Shown here: positions 43,142 through 51,621 of the stretch, piece by piece
How the letters are laid out: each line of letters begins with the position of its first letter
Position numbering within the stretch: position 1 is the first letter of the stretch
NCBI GenBank assembly: GCA_965230275.1
Contig: CBDDKO010000002.1
Coordinates: 992,001-1,056,000, forward strand
Length of the DNA stretch: 64,000 nt
Source of the DNA: JAJRRS01 sp965230275
GTDB taxonomy: Bacteria; Planctomycetota; Phycisphaerae; Phycisphaerales; Phycisphaeraceae
Reading direction: 5' to 3'
Notes under the pieces: model-generated
Told to the model about the DNA's origin: nothing
Databases searched by the model: none
The model's input: only the letters and a program-made list of their open reading frames with translations
Translations under genes and position numbers: made by a program

Positions 43142-43816
43142 TCAGCAGCTCTTGCGGCTGAGCAGCGCCAGGCCGCCGAGGCCGAGCAGCGCGAGGGAAG
43201 CCGGTTCGGGGACGGGATCAAACAGGACGCCTGCGGTACGGACGCCGACGTAGCCGGGGGCCGTGCCGGTGGTGATGGTCACCGTGACGGCCTGGTTCGC
43301 ATCCACGACGTTAATCTGGCCGACCAGTTCCCAGAGCCCGATGCCGAAGCCGGTGCCAGCGTTGGCGACGTTCTGGTCGTAGCTGTTGGTGACGTCGGTG
43401 ATGGCGTCGCCGTCCACATCGATGTTGTAGATGGCTGGCATGCCGTTCTGGTTGGTGGACTGGGGATAGGTGATGTAGACGTTGTAGAGCCCAGGACCAC
43501 CTGCGGCCAGACCGGAGGAGGTATAGCCAGCGGGCGAGTTGAGGGTGCCGCCGGCGCTGAAGACGGAGTTGTCGCCGTCGATTGCGGGCGTGTAGGTGTA
43601 GGTGTAGTCTTCGCCACCGAAGACGGAGGCCGCGCCCGGTGTCAGGCCCGGGGCCAGCAGCGTGCCGGAGCCGGCGGTGGTCGAGTTAACCGTACCGTTG
43701 GCGGCGGCGTAGTTGCCCGAGGCCAGGCCGTTGGGTTCGATGATGAACGCCCCATGCGCGGCCGTCGCGAACGCAAATGCGGCAACCGTGCTGATTCCAG
43801 TCAGTGTCTTGATCAT
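43142..43816 (-). CDS. Small PEP-CTERM-type exported protein (paralogue of 16678)
   Basis: 224 residues, with AGGAGAGG in front of the ATG. Seen: signal peptide (MIKTLTGISTVAAFAFATAAHG), mature N-terminus AFIIEPNG, a beta-rich domain with YNVYITYPQSTNQNG and YNIDVDGDA, and C-terminal DPVPEPASLALLGLGGLALLSRKSC: PEP motif, hydrophobic helix, then a basic stretch. It has its own terminator. The shared AFxIEP start, YPQSTN and VLFDxVPEP end show common ancestry with the protein at 16678. Presumed surface protein; no enzymatic motif. Confidence 0.8.
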   Translation of the reverse strand: MIKTLTGISTVAAFAFATAAHGAFIIEPNGLASGNYAAANGTVNSTTAGSGTLLAPGLTPGAASVFGGEDYTYTYTPAIDGDNSVFSAGGTLNSPAGYTSSGLAAGGPGLYNVYITYPQSTNQNGMPAIYNIDVDGDAITDVTNSYDQNVANAGTGFGIGLWELVGQINVVDANQAVTVTITTGTAPGYVGVRTAGVLFDPVPEPASLALLGLGGLALLSRKSC

Positions 43817-44191
43817 GCTTCCTCTCCTTCGTGATTGAGACGGTAGAAGTGACTACCAGACATAAGTCCACAAGAGCCGGGAACGAAGACCCGGCATAAA
43901 CGACTCCCTTGTTGCATCAGGCTGATAGAGTTCTCTCCCTCCTGATGACATGTGATCTATATATTATATAACCCCACGACTCATAGAATACAAGCTATTT
44001 TTGGGGATTATTTAGAAATATGTTCAGTTGCCTGCGATATTAATGCGTGTTTATCGCTATTAGTGGCAGTATTGCTCCATATCAAACCGGCTTACGGCGT
44101 AATGGCTTAATCTCATTGTTCAAGCTAATTTCTGATCTATGGTTCTATAACCACTAGGCCTGCCTCGGATCAGCGTGTAAACTACATATCT
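43817..44191. other. 375-base divergent promoter region
   Basis: Strongly AT-rich. It should hold promoters for the leftward PEP-CTERM gene (a minus-strand TATAAT lies within TATATAATATATAG complementary to 43958-43975) and for the rightward SpoIID-type gene. A similar GTGATNTATATTATATAA block occurs near 45946-45963. No gene seen. Confidence 0.45.
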
Positions 44192-45892
44192 ATGGACCGG
44201 GATCGTTCCTGGGTGTCACACTGGCTGTTTGCAGACCACCATGAAGTTGATCGTCCCATGAACATGCTAAAACCTATTTGTCGAATGACCCCACGATGGA
44301 TGGCGCTACATCGTGGACGATGGTCATACCCTGCAGTTGTGGGCATAACCCTGCTCATCACCGTATCGTCCCAGCAGGCCCGGGCGACCTTCGATCAATT
44401 CGAAACGATCAATGTTGTGGGCATCGGGTCCGTGCCGACCGAGACGGACTACGTCCCGAACGTGGTCTACCGGGAGAACGGCCTGGCCAGCTACGAAGCG
44501 CTCAAGGCCCAGGCCGTGGCAGCGCGGACCTACGCCTACTACCGCATGAACAACACCGGCAGTATCCAGAACGGTACGCAGGACCAGGTCTACGGCACGG
44601 GCAATGGTGCCAGCCCGATCCATTACGACGCGGCAGCCGACACCGAGGGTGAGATCCTCACCATCCGCAACTTCAACGACCAGGACGTGCTGATCGCCGC
44701 GTTCTATGTCGCCGGTGCAATCCCCACCGGCCCGACGCCGGTGCCCTACCCCTGGGACAACGATTACAGCAACACCGAAAAATGGGTCACGCACACCTAC
44801 CCCACCGGCGTCGTCGGCGGGGACAACCAGGGCACACCCTTGGGTTGGCAGAGCGGTAACCCAAACAACCCCAACTGGCCCAACCGCGGCGCAAAAAGCC
44901 AAAACGGCGCCAACTACATGGGTAACCTCGGCGTGAGCTACGTCGACATCCTCAAGTATTACTACGGCGCAGACATCCAGCTCGAAACCGTCTCACCGAC
45001 GCCCGGCCAAGCACCACTCCAGAATCTAAAAACACTCACCGACTTCGAGCTGAACCACGGCTACTTCGGCAACGCGGTCGACTTCTCCAGCCACAACCAG
45101 CATCTCTCCCCCACCACCAGTTCCCAGCGCGTTAGCAACCAGGCCTACACCGGCAGCTTCAGCCAGCGCATCGATATCGATCTGGACGAGTCCTCTGGCA
45201 CCGAGTTTCTCTTCCACCACGTCGCCGGCACCGAGTACGCCGAAGCCGAAGGCGGTAGCGTTGTGTTCACTGGCGAACGCGAAGCCAACCTCGCTCTGGA
45301 GCCGGTCGGGTCCATCGGGTTCTGGCTGAAGTCGAGCTCGCCGAACGTCACCGTCGGGCTGAACCTCGACGACGACCTCGACGGCACGGAGCAGTCGTTG
45401 TTCCAAGACGTGACGGCCGACGGTCAGTGGCACAAGTACGAATGGTCACTCGAGAATCCTGCGCTGTGGTCGAGTGCCGGGTATGACAGCGGGGACGGGG
45501 TGCTTGGTGATTCGTTTACGCTTGATTCGATCGTGTTTGCCGGGAACGCCGACGCGACCGTCTACCTCGATGACATCTTCTACCAGCCCGCCTCAAGCCC
45601 TCCCCCGCCGCCGATCCCCGGCGACGTGGACGGCGACTTCTTCGTCGGGCTCAGCGACCTGGACATCCTGCTGAGCTACTGGAACCAGACCGTGCCGGTC
45701 GGCGATATATCTAAAGGTGACCTGGCCGGCAACGGCGACGGATTCGTCGGCATGAGCGACCTGGACATCATTCTGAACAACTGGAACACCTCCGGCCCAC
45801 CCACCGCGGACGGTATCGTCATCCCGGAGCCCGCATCCTGGATGCTGGCCACCTGCCTGGCCCCCCTCTTCATCCACCGCCGCCGCCACTGA
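44192..45892 (+). CDS. SpoIID-domain protein with dockerin-like repeats and PEP-CTERM
   Basis: 566 residues at most; ATG 44258 or 44285 may be the real start because the signal peptide (VVGITLLITVSSQQARA) ends near residue 66. Seen: a SpoIID-type region with NVVYRENGLASYEALKAQ then AVAARTYAYYRM, the core signature of SpoIID/LytB peptidoglycan lytic transglycosylase or amidase-enhancer proteins; a middle beta domain like CBMs (FELNHGYFGNAVDF to YLDDIFYQ); two calcium loops, DVDGDFFVGLSDLDILLSYW and AGNGDGFVGMSDLDIILNNW; and a C-terminal IPEPASWMLATCLAPLFIHRRRH. SpoIID cleaves denuded glycan in spore formers; here it is probably a surface protein on a non-sporulating cell. Confidence 0.75.
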   Translation: MDRDRSWVSHWLFADHHEVDRPMNMLKPICRMTPRWMALHRGRWSYPAVVGITLLITVSSQQARATFDQFETINVVGIGSVPTETDYVPNVVYRENGLASYEALKAQAVAARTYAYYRMNNTGSIQNGTQDQVYGTGNGASPIHYDAAADTEGEILTIRNFNDQDVLIAAFYVAGAIPTGPTPVPYPWDNDYSNTEKWVTHTYPTGVVGGDNQGTPLGWQSGNPNNPNWPNRGAKSQNGANYMGNLGVSYVDILKYYYGADIQLETVSPTPGQAPLQNLKTLTDFELNHGYFGNAVDFSSHNQHLSPTTSSQRVSNQAYTGSFSQRIDIDLDESSGTEFLFHHVAGTEYAEAEGGSVVFTGEREANLALEPVGSIGFWLKSSSPNVTVGLNLDDDLDGTEQSLFQDVTADGQWHKYEWSLENPALWSSAGYDSGDGVLGDSFTLDSIVFAGNADATVYLDDIFYQPASSPPPPPIPGDVDGDFFVGLSDLDILLSYWNQTVPVGDISKGDLAGNGDGFVGMSDLDIILNNWNTSGPPTADGIVIPEPASWMLATCLAPLFIHRRRH

Positions 45893-46023
45893 CACCCGGT
45901 CCATCCGCCTTCAATCCACTTCAAGGCTGATTGGACGGCCAATCTGTGATATATTATATAATACCTCGGGCCCGAGCACGGCCCAGCACCGCGTATCTAC
46001 TTCTAATTGAATAGGTTTGATCC

Positions 46024-47622
46024 ATGTTCCTCTGCAAACACCGCGCAAGACTGCTTGGCTGCTTACTGATCCTCAACCTGCTCACGCTTTCCGCTTGCTC
46101 CACGACGAGGTCGGGCGGGGGTGCCGCCGGCGATATGGCTGATGTCCCGAAGGTCCCGCGCGAGTTCCGGGCGGTATGGGTCGCGACGGTGGCGAACATC
46201 GACTGGCCCAGCGAGCCGGGGCTTACACCCCGGCAGCAGCAGGACGAGATGATCGCCATCCTCGACCGCTGCAAGCAGCTGAACTTCAACGCAGTCGTCC
46301 TGCAGGTCAGGCCGGCTGCCGATGCACTCTATGACAGCGACCTGGAGCCGTGGTCGTACTTCCTCACCGGCGCGATGGGCAAGGCCCCGCAGCCGCATTA
46401 CGACCCGCTCGCCTTTGCCGTGCATGAAGCACACCGGCGCGGGCTGGAGCTGCACGCCTGGTTCAATCCGTACCGCGCACTACACCACACCGGCAAGGGC
46501 GACGTCGCGGATACGCACATCAGCAAGACGCATCCCGAGATCGTGCATGAGTACGGGCCGTATTTGTGGATGGACCCGGCCGAACCGGCCGTGCAGGCGC
46601 ACTCGCTGGCGGTGATGCTCGACGTCGTCAGGCGCTACGACATCGACGGCGTGCATATGGATGACTACTTCTACCCCTATAAGGTCAAGGGCGATGACGG
46701 CAAGATGGTGGACTTCCCCGACGGCCGAGCCTGGCAGGCTTATCTCGATTCAGGCGGCAAGCTGTCGCGCAGCGATTGGCGGCGCAAGGCCGTCGACGAC
46801 TTTGTTAAAACACTCTACAAAGAAGTGAAGAAGGCCAAGCCGCACGTGCAGGTCGGTATCTCGCCGTTCGGCATATGGAAGCCCGGTCACCCCGAGCAGA
46901 TCAAGGGCTATAACCAGTACGAAGAGCTCTACGCCGACGCGAAGAAGTGGCTGAACAAGGGGTGGGTCGATTACTACACGCCGCAGCTGTATTGGGAGAT
47001 CGCCAAACCGGACCAGAGCTTCACCGCGCTGCTCGGATGGTGGAAGAGCCAGAACAAGAAAGACCGCCACCTCTGGCCTGGCGTCGCGCCGTACCGCACG
47101 GGCAAGCAGTTCGACGAGACGGAGGTGCAGTACCAGATCAAGTGGACGCGCATCCTCACGCCGGACGATCCGGGGAGCGTGCACTTCTCGATGAAGGTGT
47201 ACATGGGTGACGACAACGAGCTCGCCGAGCAGATCCACAGCACGGTCTATTCGCAGCCCGCCCTGCCGCCGGCGACCCCCTGGCTGGGACGCAAGCGCCC
47301 GGCGATACCGATCGCTGAGGTCGCGGACATCGCTGATGGCGAACTGACCGTGCGGGCCGATACCACGGCGCTGACGGAAGGCACCCGCTGGTGGGTCGTG
47401 CAGGTGAAACAGGCGGGCCAGTGGACCTACGCCATCCAGTCTTCAGCCGAATCCACCGCGACGATTGACCTGCCCGATCCAGGAGCCGAGATCGAGCGGG
47501 TGGTGGTCAGCTCGGTGAGTCGGACGGGCATCCAGAGCCGGCTGGCCGACTTGGAAGTGCCTGGCGACGACGCCTCCGGGTCCGATCCGGCTGAATCCGG
47601 GGCAGTAGAGGCTGCTGAGTAA
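46024..47622 (+). CDS. GHL10-type glycosidase-like lipoprotein
   Basis: 532 residues. Seen: lipobox LTLSAC near residue 25; a GHL10 (DUF187) TIM-barrel with REFRAVWVATVANIDWPS, LNFNAVVLQVRPAADALY, GLELHAWFNPYRA, the DGVHMDDYFYPY acidic strand and QVGISPFGIWKPG, WVDYYTPQLYWE. The C-terminal part (about residues 425-510) looks like a fibronectin-like domain. Family members are predicted to hydrolyse glycosidic bonds, some acting on peptidoglycan-associated glycans; substrate unknown. The AT-rich block near 45950 probably contains its promoter. Confidence 0.85.
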   Translation: MFLCKHRARLLGCLLILNLLTLSACSTTRSGGGAAGDMADVPKVPREFRAVWVATVANIDWPSEPGLTPRQQQDEMIAILDRCKQLNFNAVVLQVRPAADALYDSDLEPWSYFLTGAMGKAPQPHYDPLAFAVHEAHRRGLELHAWFNPYRALHHTGKGDVADTHISKTHPEIVHEYGPYLWMDPAEPAVQAHSLAVMLDVVRRYDIDGVHMDDYFYPYKVKGDDGKMVDFPDGRAWQAYLDSGGKLSRSDWRRKAVDDFVKTLYKEVKKAKPHVQVGISPFGIWKPGHPEQIKGYNQYEELYADAKKWLNKGWVDYYTPQLYWEIAKPDQSFTALLGWWKSQNKKDRHLWPGVAPYRTGKQFDETEVQYQIKWTRILTPDDPGSVHFSMKVYMGDDNELAEQIHSTVYSQPALPPATPWLGRKRPAIPIAEVADIADGELTVRADTTALTEGTRWWVVQVKQAGQWTYAIQSSAESTATIDLPDPGAEIERVVVSSVSRTGIQSRLADLEVPGDDASGSDPAESGAVEAAE

Positions 47623-47777
47623 GCACGGCCCCCTTTCGGTCACTGTCCCAAACCCGTGAGCCCGCCCCCGGCCTGCCCGGGGTTGTCTGTCGGGCGTCCA
47701 GCGGCTATCCTACGGCGTTCCGGCGGGATGTACCTCTTGTCCGATACACGATTTACTCAATCAGGGGTTACTCCTAC

Positions 47778-48719
47778 ATGAGCGAAGCTCAGGGCACAGC
47801 GATCATGGAAGCAGAAGTTCGCGATACCAAGACCAGCCAGCAGTACTTCACCAAGGGCTTCGAGTCCGAACAGGCCGGGGACACGCTCGCAGCGATCCAG
47901 GCCTACGAGGCGGCATACACCGCCGACCCGGACGACCCGCGCGTGTGTTTCCGCCTGGCGTACAACCTGGACCTGGTTGGCGAAGAAGACGAAGCGCTGC
48001 ACCTCTACGAGGAAGCGGCCCGGGCCGAACGTCCGTCGCTCAACGCGCTGATCAACCTGGCGGTGATGTACGAAGACCGCGGCCAATACGCCCAGGCCGA
48101 GCGCTGCCTGCGTCAGGTCCTGGCGACCGAGCCGAACCACGAACGCGCACGCCTGTTCATCAAGGACGTCATGGCCAGCAAGGCGATGCACTACAACGAT
48201 GAAGAAGAGAAGCAGATGGAGAAGCACGCGGCGATGCTCGACACGCCCGTGACCGACTTCGAGCTGAGCGTCCGCACACGCAACGCGCTCCGCAAGATGA
48301 ACATCCGCACGCTCGGCGACCTGCTGCACCACACCGAAGCCGAGCTGCGCAGCTTCAAGAACTTCGGCGACGCCAGCCTCGACGAGATCAAGGCCATGCT
48401 CGCCCAGCGTGGATTGAAACTCGGCCAGGCCGCCGAGCAGCAGAAGGAAGCCGTCAAGCAGCAGGTCTATGAACAGCTGACCGACGCCGGCGGCAACTCG
48501 GAGATCCTCGGCAAGTCGGTCAACGAGATGGCGCTGTCCGTCCGTGCCCGCAAGGCGCTGGCGCTGCTGAACGTGAGCGTGATCGGCGACCTGGTCCTGA
48601 AGACCGAGGCCGAGCTGATGGGCGTGAAGAACTTCGGCATGACCAGCCTGACCGAGATCAAGCAGTGCCTGGAAGACATGGGCCTGGGCCTGCGGAAGCT
48701 GGACGTCGAAGACGAATAA
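47778..48719 (+). CDS. TPR protein fused to two RNA polymerase alpha-CTD-like domains
   Basis: 313 residues. Seen: about three TPR units in residues 20-130 (AGDTLAAIQAYEAAYTADP, GEEDEALHLYEEAARAE, GQYAQAERCLRQVLATEP), then two alpha-CTD (RpoA C-terminal, helix-hairpin-helix) domains: LSVRTRNALRKMNIRTLGDL with LRSFKNFGDASLDEIKAML near 163-215, and LSVRARKALALLNVSVIGDL with LMGVKNFGMTSLTEIKQCL near 255-303. In RNA polymerase the alpha-CTD contacts UP elements and activators; the RpoA core is absent here, so this is a separate protein that could compete with or recruit polymerase. A terminator follows. Confidence 0.85.
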   Translation: MSEAQGTAIMEAEVRDTKTSQQYFTKGFESEQAGDTLAAIQAYEAAYTADPDDPRVCFRLAYNLDLVGEEDEALHLYEEAARAERPSLNALINLAVMYEDRGQYAQAERCLRQVLATEPNHERARLFIKDVMASKAMHYNDEEEKQMEKHAAMLDTPVTDFELSVRTRNALRKMNIRTLGDLLHHTEAELRSFKNFGDASLDEIKAMLAQRGLKLGQAAEQQKEAVKQQVYEQLTDAGGNSEILGKSVNEMALSVRARKALALLNVSVIGDLVLKTEAELMGVKNFGMTSLTEIKQCLEDMGLGLRKLDVEDE

Positions 48720-48759
48720 GCCCGACACCGCCCGGCTAACACCTACCCAACTTCACACG

Positions 48760-48786
48760 CGCCGCCCTCGCCGGGTGGCGTTTTTT
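48760..48786 (+). terminator. Rho-independent terminator
   Basis: CGCCGCCC and GGGTGGCG pair (one G-T) around a five-base loop and are followed by six T bases, 40 bases after the TPR/alpha-CTD gene. Confidence 0.88.
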
Positions 48787-48868
48787 ATGCGCGGGCACCG
48801 GGTTGCGTCGATCGGGCATATCCACCAAGATATCGGGCCGCACTTATCCTTTTATTGGAGCCCGTGAG

Positions 48869-49852
48869 ATGTCTGAAAAAGCCCCCTGGATCACCTACCG
48901 CCCCGAGCTGAAAGTGCTGGACTGCACCGTCCGCGACGGCGGGTTGATGAACAACCACAAGTTCACCGACGAGTTCGTCAAGGCGGTGTACGACACCTGT
49001 ATCGCGGCGGGCATCGACTACATGGAGATCGGGTACAAGAACTCACCCAATCAGTTTTCGCGCGACGACTTCGGGCCCTGGAAGTTTTCTGACGAGGAAG
49101 ACATGCGCCGGGTCGTCGGCAACCACGACGCCGAGGCCACGGGCCTGAAACTCACCGCCATGGCCGACGCGGGTAAGAGCGACTGGAAGACGCAGATCAT
49201 CCCCGCCGACCAGAGCGTGCTGAGCATGATCCGCGTCGCCTGCTACGTGCATCAGATTCCTGAAGCGATCGACATGGTCCATCACTGCCACGAGATGGGC
49301 TACGAGACGGCGTGCAACATCATGGCTGTCTCCGGCGTGCAGGAAGTGGAACTCGATCAGGCGCTCGAGGAGATCGCCCCAAGCCCGGCCCAAGTCGTCG
49401 TCATCGTCGACAGCTTCGGCGCGTTGTACCGTGAGCAGATCGATTACCTCTATAACAAATACACCAAGGCGCTCGAAGGCACGGGCAAGGAGATCGGCAT
49501 CCACGCCCACAACAACCTGCAGCTCGCGTTCGCCAACACGATCGAGGCGATCATCCTGGGCTGCAACCGCGCCGACTCGACGCTCGACGGCTTCGGTCGA
49601 GGGGCCGGCAACTGCCCGACCGAACTGCTGCTGGGCTTCCTGAAAAACCCGAAGTTCAAGCTCAAGCCGATCTACGAGATGCTGCAGAAGCACGTGCTGC
49701 CGATGAAGGAGGACGTGAACTGGGGCCCGAACCTGGCGTACAACCTCACCGGCAAATACAACCGCCACCCCCGCGCCGCGATGCAGTGGCTCGACGGCGA
49801 AAACGCGGAAGACTACTGCGCGTTCTACGACCAGTTTGTCAGTGATATCTGA
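48869..49852 (+). CDS. HMGL-like (DRE-TIM) aldolase/metallolyase
   Basis: 327 residues from ATG 48869, with GGAG 8-12 bases upstream; a longer frame from 48803 runs through the preceding terminator spacer. Seen: LDCTVRDGGLMNNHKF with the Arg-Asp of the DRE-TIM signature, a TIM-barrel, VVVIVDSFGALY, and the metal-binding GIHAHNNLQLAFANT, then ADSTLDGFGRGAGNCPTELLL. These match 4-hydroxy-2-oxovalerate aldolase-like proteins of the HMGL family. The real substrate is unknown. Its stop is immediately followed by an AGGGATC-type repeat arm. Confidence 0.85.
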   Translation: MSEKAPWITYRPELKVLDCTVRDGGLMNNHKFTDEFVKAVYDTCIAAGIDYMEIGYKNSPNQFSRDDFGPWKFSDEEDMRRVVGNHDAEATGLKLTAMADAGKSDWKTQIIPADQSVLSMIRVACYVHQIPEAIDMVHHCHEMGYETACNIMAVSGVQEVELDQALEEIAPSPAQVVVIVDSFGALYREQIDYLYNKYTKALEGTGKEIGIHAHNNLQLAFANTIEAIILGCNRADSTLDGFGRGAGNCPTELLLGFLKNPKFKLKPIYEMLQKHVLPMKEDVNWGPNLAYNLTGKYNRHPRAAMQWLDGENAEDYCAFYDQFVSDI

Positions 49853-49853
49853 G

Positions 49854-49887
49854 TTGAGGGTTTAGGGTTTAGGGATCGGGGATCAGG
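49854..49887. repeat. AGGGATC-type repeat, left arm
   Basis: TTGAGGGTTTAGGGTTTAGG then GATCGGGGATCAGG: tandem degenerate units related to the element in lipB. It pairs as an inverted repeat with 50243-50276 on the other side of a small gene. Confidence 0.75.
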
Positions 49888-49900
49888 ATTACGTTGCGGG

Positions 49901-50185
49901 GTGATCTCGATAAGTGATGTTCGAGCGATTGCATTGGTCGATCTAAAAAGCCACCATCGGCCTACGAATCGCACCAAGCACATACGTGGGGATGCACAAC
50001 TCCCCCCGCCTGCCTCGCTCAAGATTATCAAGTTTGTGGATGATCCCGGCTGTACCCTTCTTTACCTGAATGCCGATGGTGACGAGCAAACGGACACGTG
50101 GCACGAAGACGTTTCCCAAGCGATGAACCAGGCGGCATTCGAATTCGGAGTTCGACCTGAGGAATGGGATATGGTTAAGAGTTAG
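49901..50185 (+). CDS. Small conserved-looking hypothetical protein
   Basis: 94 residues if GTG 49901 is the start. No family name known to me, but the C-terminal half (KIIKFVDDPGCTLLYLNADG, then TDTWHEDVSQAMNQAAFEFG, VRPEEWDMV) resembles a recurrent small-protein pattern with Asp-Thr-Trp-His and a Phe-Gly-(V/I)-x-x-x-x-Trp ending. An 11-base direct repeat TACGTTGCGGG lies on both sides (49890-49900 and 50192-50202), and AGGGATC-type inverted repeat arms lie outside these, giving it the look of a cassette. Confidence 0.6.
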   Translation: MISISDVRAIALVDLKSHHRPTNRTKHIRGDAQLPPPASLKIIKFVDDPGCTLLYLNADGDEQTDTWHEDVSQAMNQAAFEFGVRPEEWDMVKS

Positions 50186-50242
50186 CCGAGCTACGTTGCG
50201 GGCGGGCTATCGCTTTGCGTGCGTGAGAGTGTTCTCTATCTG

Positions 50243-50276
50243 CCTGATCCCAGAGCCCTGATCCCCTAACCCTGCC
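50243..50276. repeat. AGGGATC-type repeat, right arm
   Basis: CCTGATCCCAGAGCCCTGAT then CCCCTAACCCTG, the reverse complement of the arm at 49854. It ends directly at the stop of the phosphofructokinase gene. Confidence 0.75.
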
Positions 50277-50278
50277 CC

Positions 50279-51412
50279 CTACTTCACCATGTCCCCGAGG
50301 CAGGTGCCGGTCAGTCTTGCGGTCTCGATCCAGGGGTGGTCGGTCGGGACGGTCTTGCGGTTGCCTGCGACCTCGTCAAGCGGGATGGGGACCGCCAGTT
50401 CGCCGCGTGCCGCGATCATTACGCCGAAGACGCCCTTGTCCAGGCAGGTCGCGGTAGCGGAACCGAGCTGCGTCGCCAGGACACGGTCGGCCGCGGAAGG
50501 CGTGCCGCCGCGTTGCAGGTGGCCAAGGATGGTGAGGCGGGCTTCCAGGCCGGTCATCTCTTCGAGGTCGCGTGTCAGCTGCAGCGTGTGGTAGCCGCGC
50601 TTCTGATCGAGCTTGACGAGCTCTTCCTTGATCGCGGCTTTCTCTTCTTTGCTCCTGGCGGCGGCCTTCTTGGCGCGCAGGTCGGCGAAGGAACGTTCTT
50701 CCTCAATCGACATCGCGCCCTCTGCGACGGCGACAATGGAAAAATGCTTGCCGCTCTTGGTCCGGCGGCGGATGGCGTCGGCCACGACGTTGAGGCTATA
50801 CGGCACTTCCGGGATCAGGATCACGTCCGCCCCACCGGCGATCCCCGCGCCCAGCGCCAGCCAGCCGGCGCGGTGGCCCATGACCTCGACGACGATGATG
50901 CGGTTGTGGCTGGTCGCGGTCGAGTGCAGCTTGTCGATCGCGTCGGTCGCGATACCCAGGGCCGTGTCGAAGCCGAAGGTCACGTCGGTGACGCCCACGT
51001 CGTTGTCGATGGTCTTGGGCAGGGTCACGATATTTAGCCCAGCGTCCATGAGCAGCTTGGCGTTTTTCTGCGTGCCGCCGCCGCCTAAGCAGACCAGGGC
51101 GTCGAGGTGGTGGCGTTTGTAGGTTTCGACCATGACGCCGGTCATGTCCATGACCTTGTCGCCGACGGGCATCTTGTTGGGCTTGTCCCGGCTGGTGCCG
51201 AGGATCGTGCCGCCCTGTGTGAGGATGCCCGAGAGCAGGTCGTCTTCCAGCCGGATGATCCTGTCCTGCATCAGGCCGCGGAACCCGTCACGGAAGCCGA
51301 TGACACTCATCCCGTAGCGGTTGATCGCCGGCTTGCCCACGCCGCGGATCGCCGCGTTGAGCCCCGGGCAGTCCCCGCCGGAAGTTAGAATGCCAATGTT
51401 ACGAGTCGGCAT
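50279..51412 (-). CDS. 6-phosphofructokinase (PfkA family)
   Basis: 377 residues from ATG 51412, with AAGGAG before it. Transfers phosphate to fructose 6-phosphate in glycolysis. Seen: N-terminal GILTSGGDCPGLNAAIRG, FRDGFRGL, LTQGGTILGTSRDKP, CLGGGGTQKNA, LPKTIDNDV with the catalytic Asp, TFGFDTALGIATDAID, VEVMGHRAGWLALGAG, and RLTILGHLQRGG. In the nucleotide-binding loop the usual GGDGS/T reads GGGGT, so the metal-coordinating Asp is a Gly; a known subclade carries this form. ATP versus pyrophosphate use cannot be decided with certainty. Confidence 0.9.
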   Translation of the reverse strand: MPTRNIGILTSGGDCPGLNAAIRGVGKPAINRYGMSVIGFRDGFRGLMQDRIIRLEDDLLSGILTQGGTILGTSRDKPNKMPVGDKVMDMTGVMVETYKRHHLDALVCLGGGGTQKNAKLLMDAGLNIVTLPKTIDNDVGVTDVTFGFDTALGIATDAIDKLHSTATSHNRIIVVEVMGHRAGWLALGAGIAGGADVILIPEVPYSLNVVADAIRRRTKSGKHFSIVAVAEGAMSIEEERSFADLRAKKAAARSKEEKAAIKEELVKLDQKRGYHTLQLTRDLEEMTGLEARLTILGHLQRGGTPSAADRVLATQLGSATATCLDKGVFGVMIAARGELAVPIPLDEVAGNRKTVPTDHPWIETARLTGTCLGDMVK

Positions 51413-51621
51413 GTTGCGTCTCCTTATGGCAACGTTGTACCGGCGTGACCCCTTCGCGTCCACCGGGTCTTGAACATGTAGCGCTGCGCTGGTGCAAATG
51501 CTGATATAGTTTTATCCGCTTGCCCGTCATGAAGGGGCTTTGTGATGCGTTGTACTGAGCAAGCGACTCAATGGTCGTGTGATCGTGATCGAATCCTCGC
51601 CGGGCGGCAAAGGTCTAGACG

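Noticed and set aside
49854..50276. Toxin-antitoxin pair or immunity cassette
   Set aside because: Only one small gene lies between the repeats and it shows no toxin, antitoxin or DNA-binding motif.
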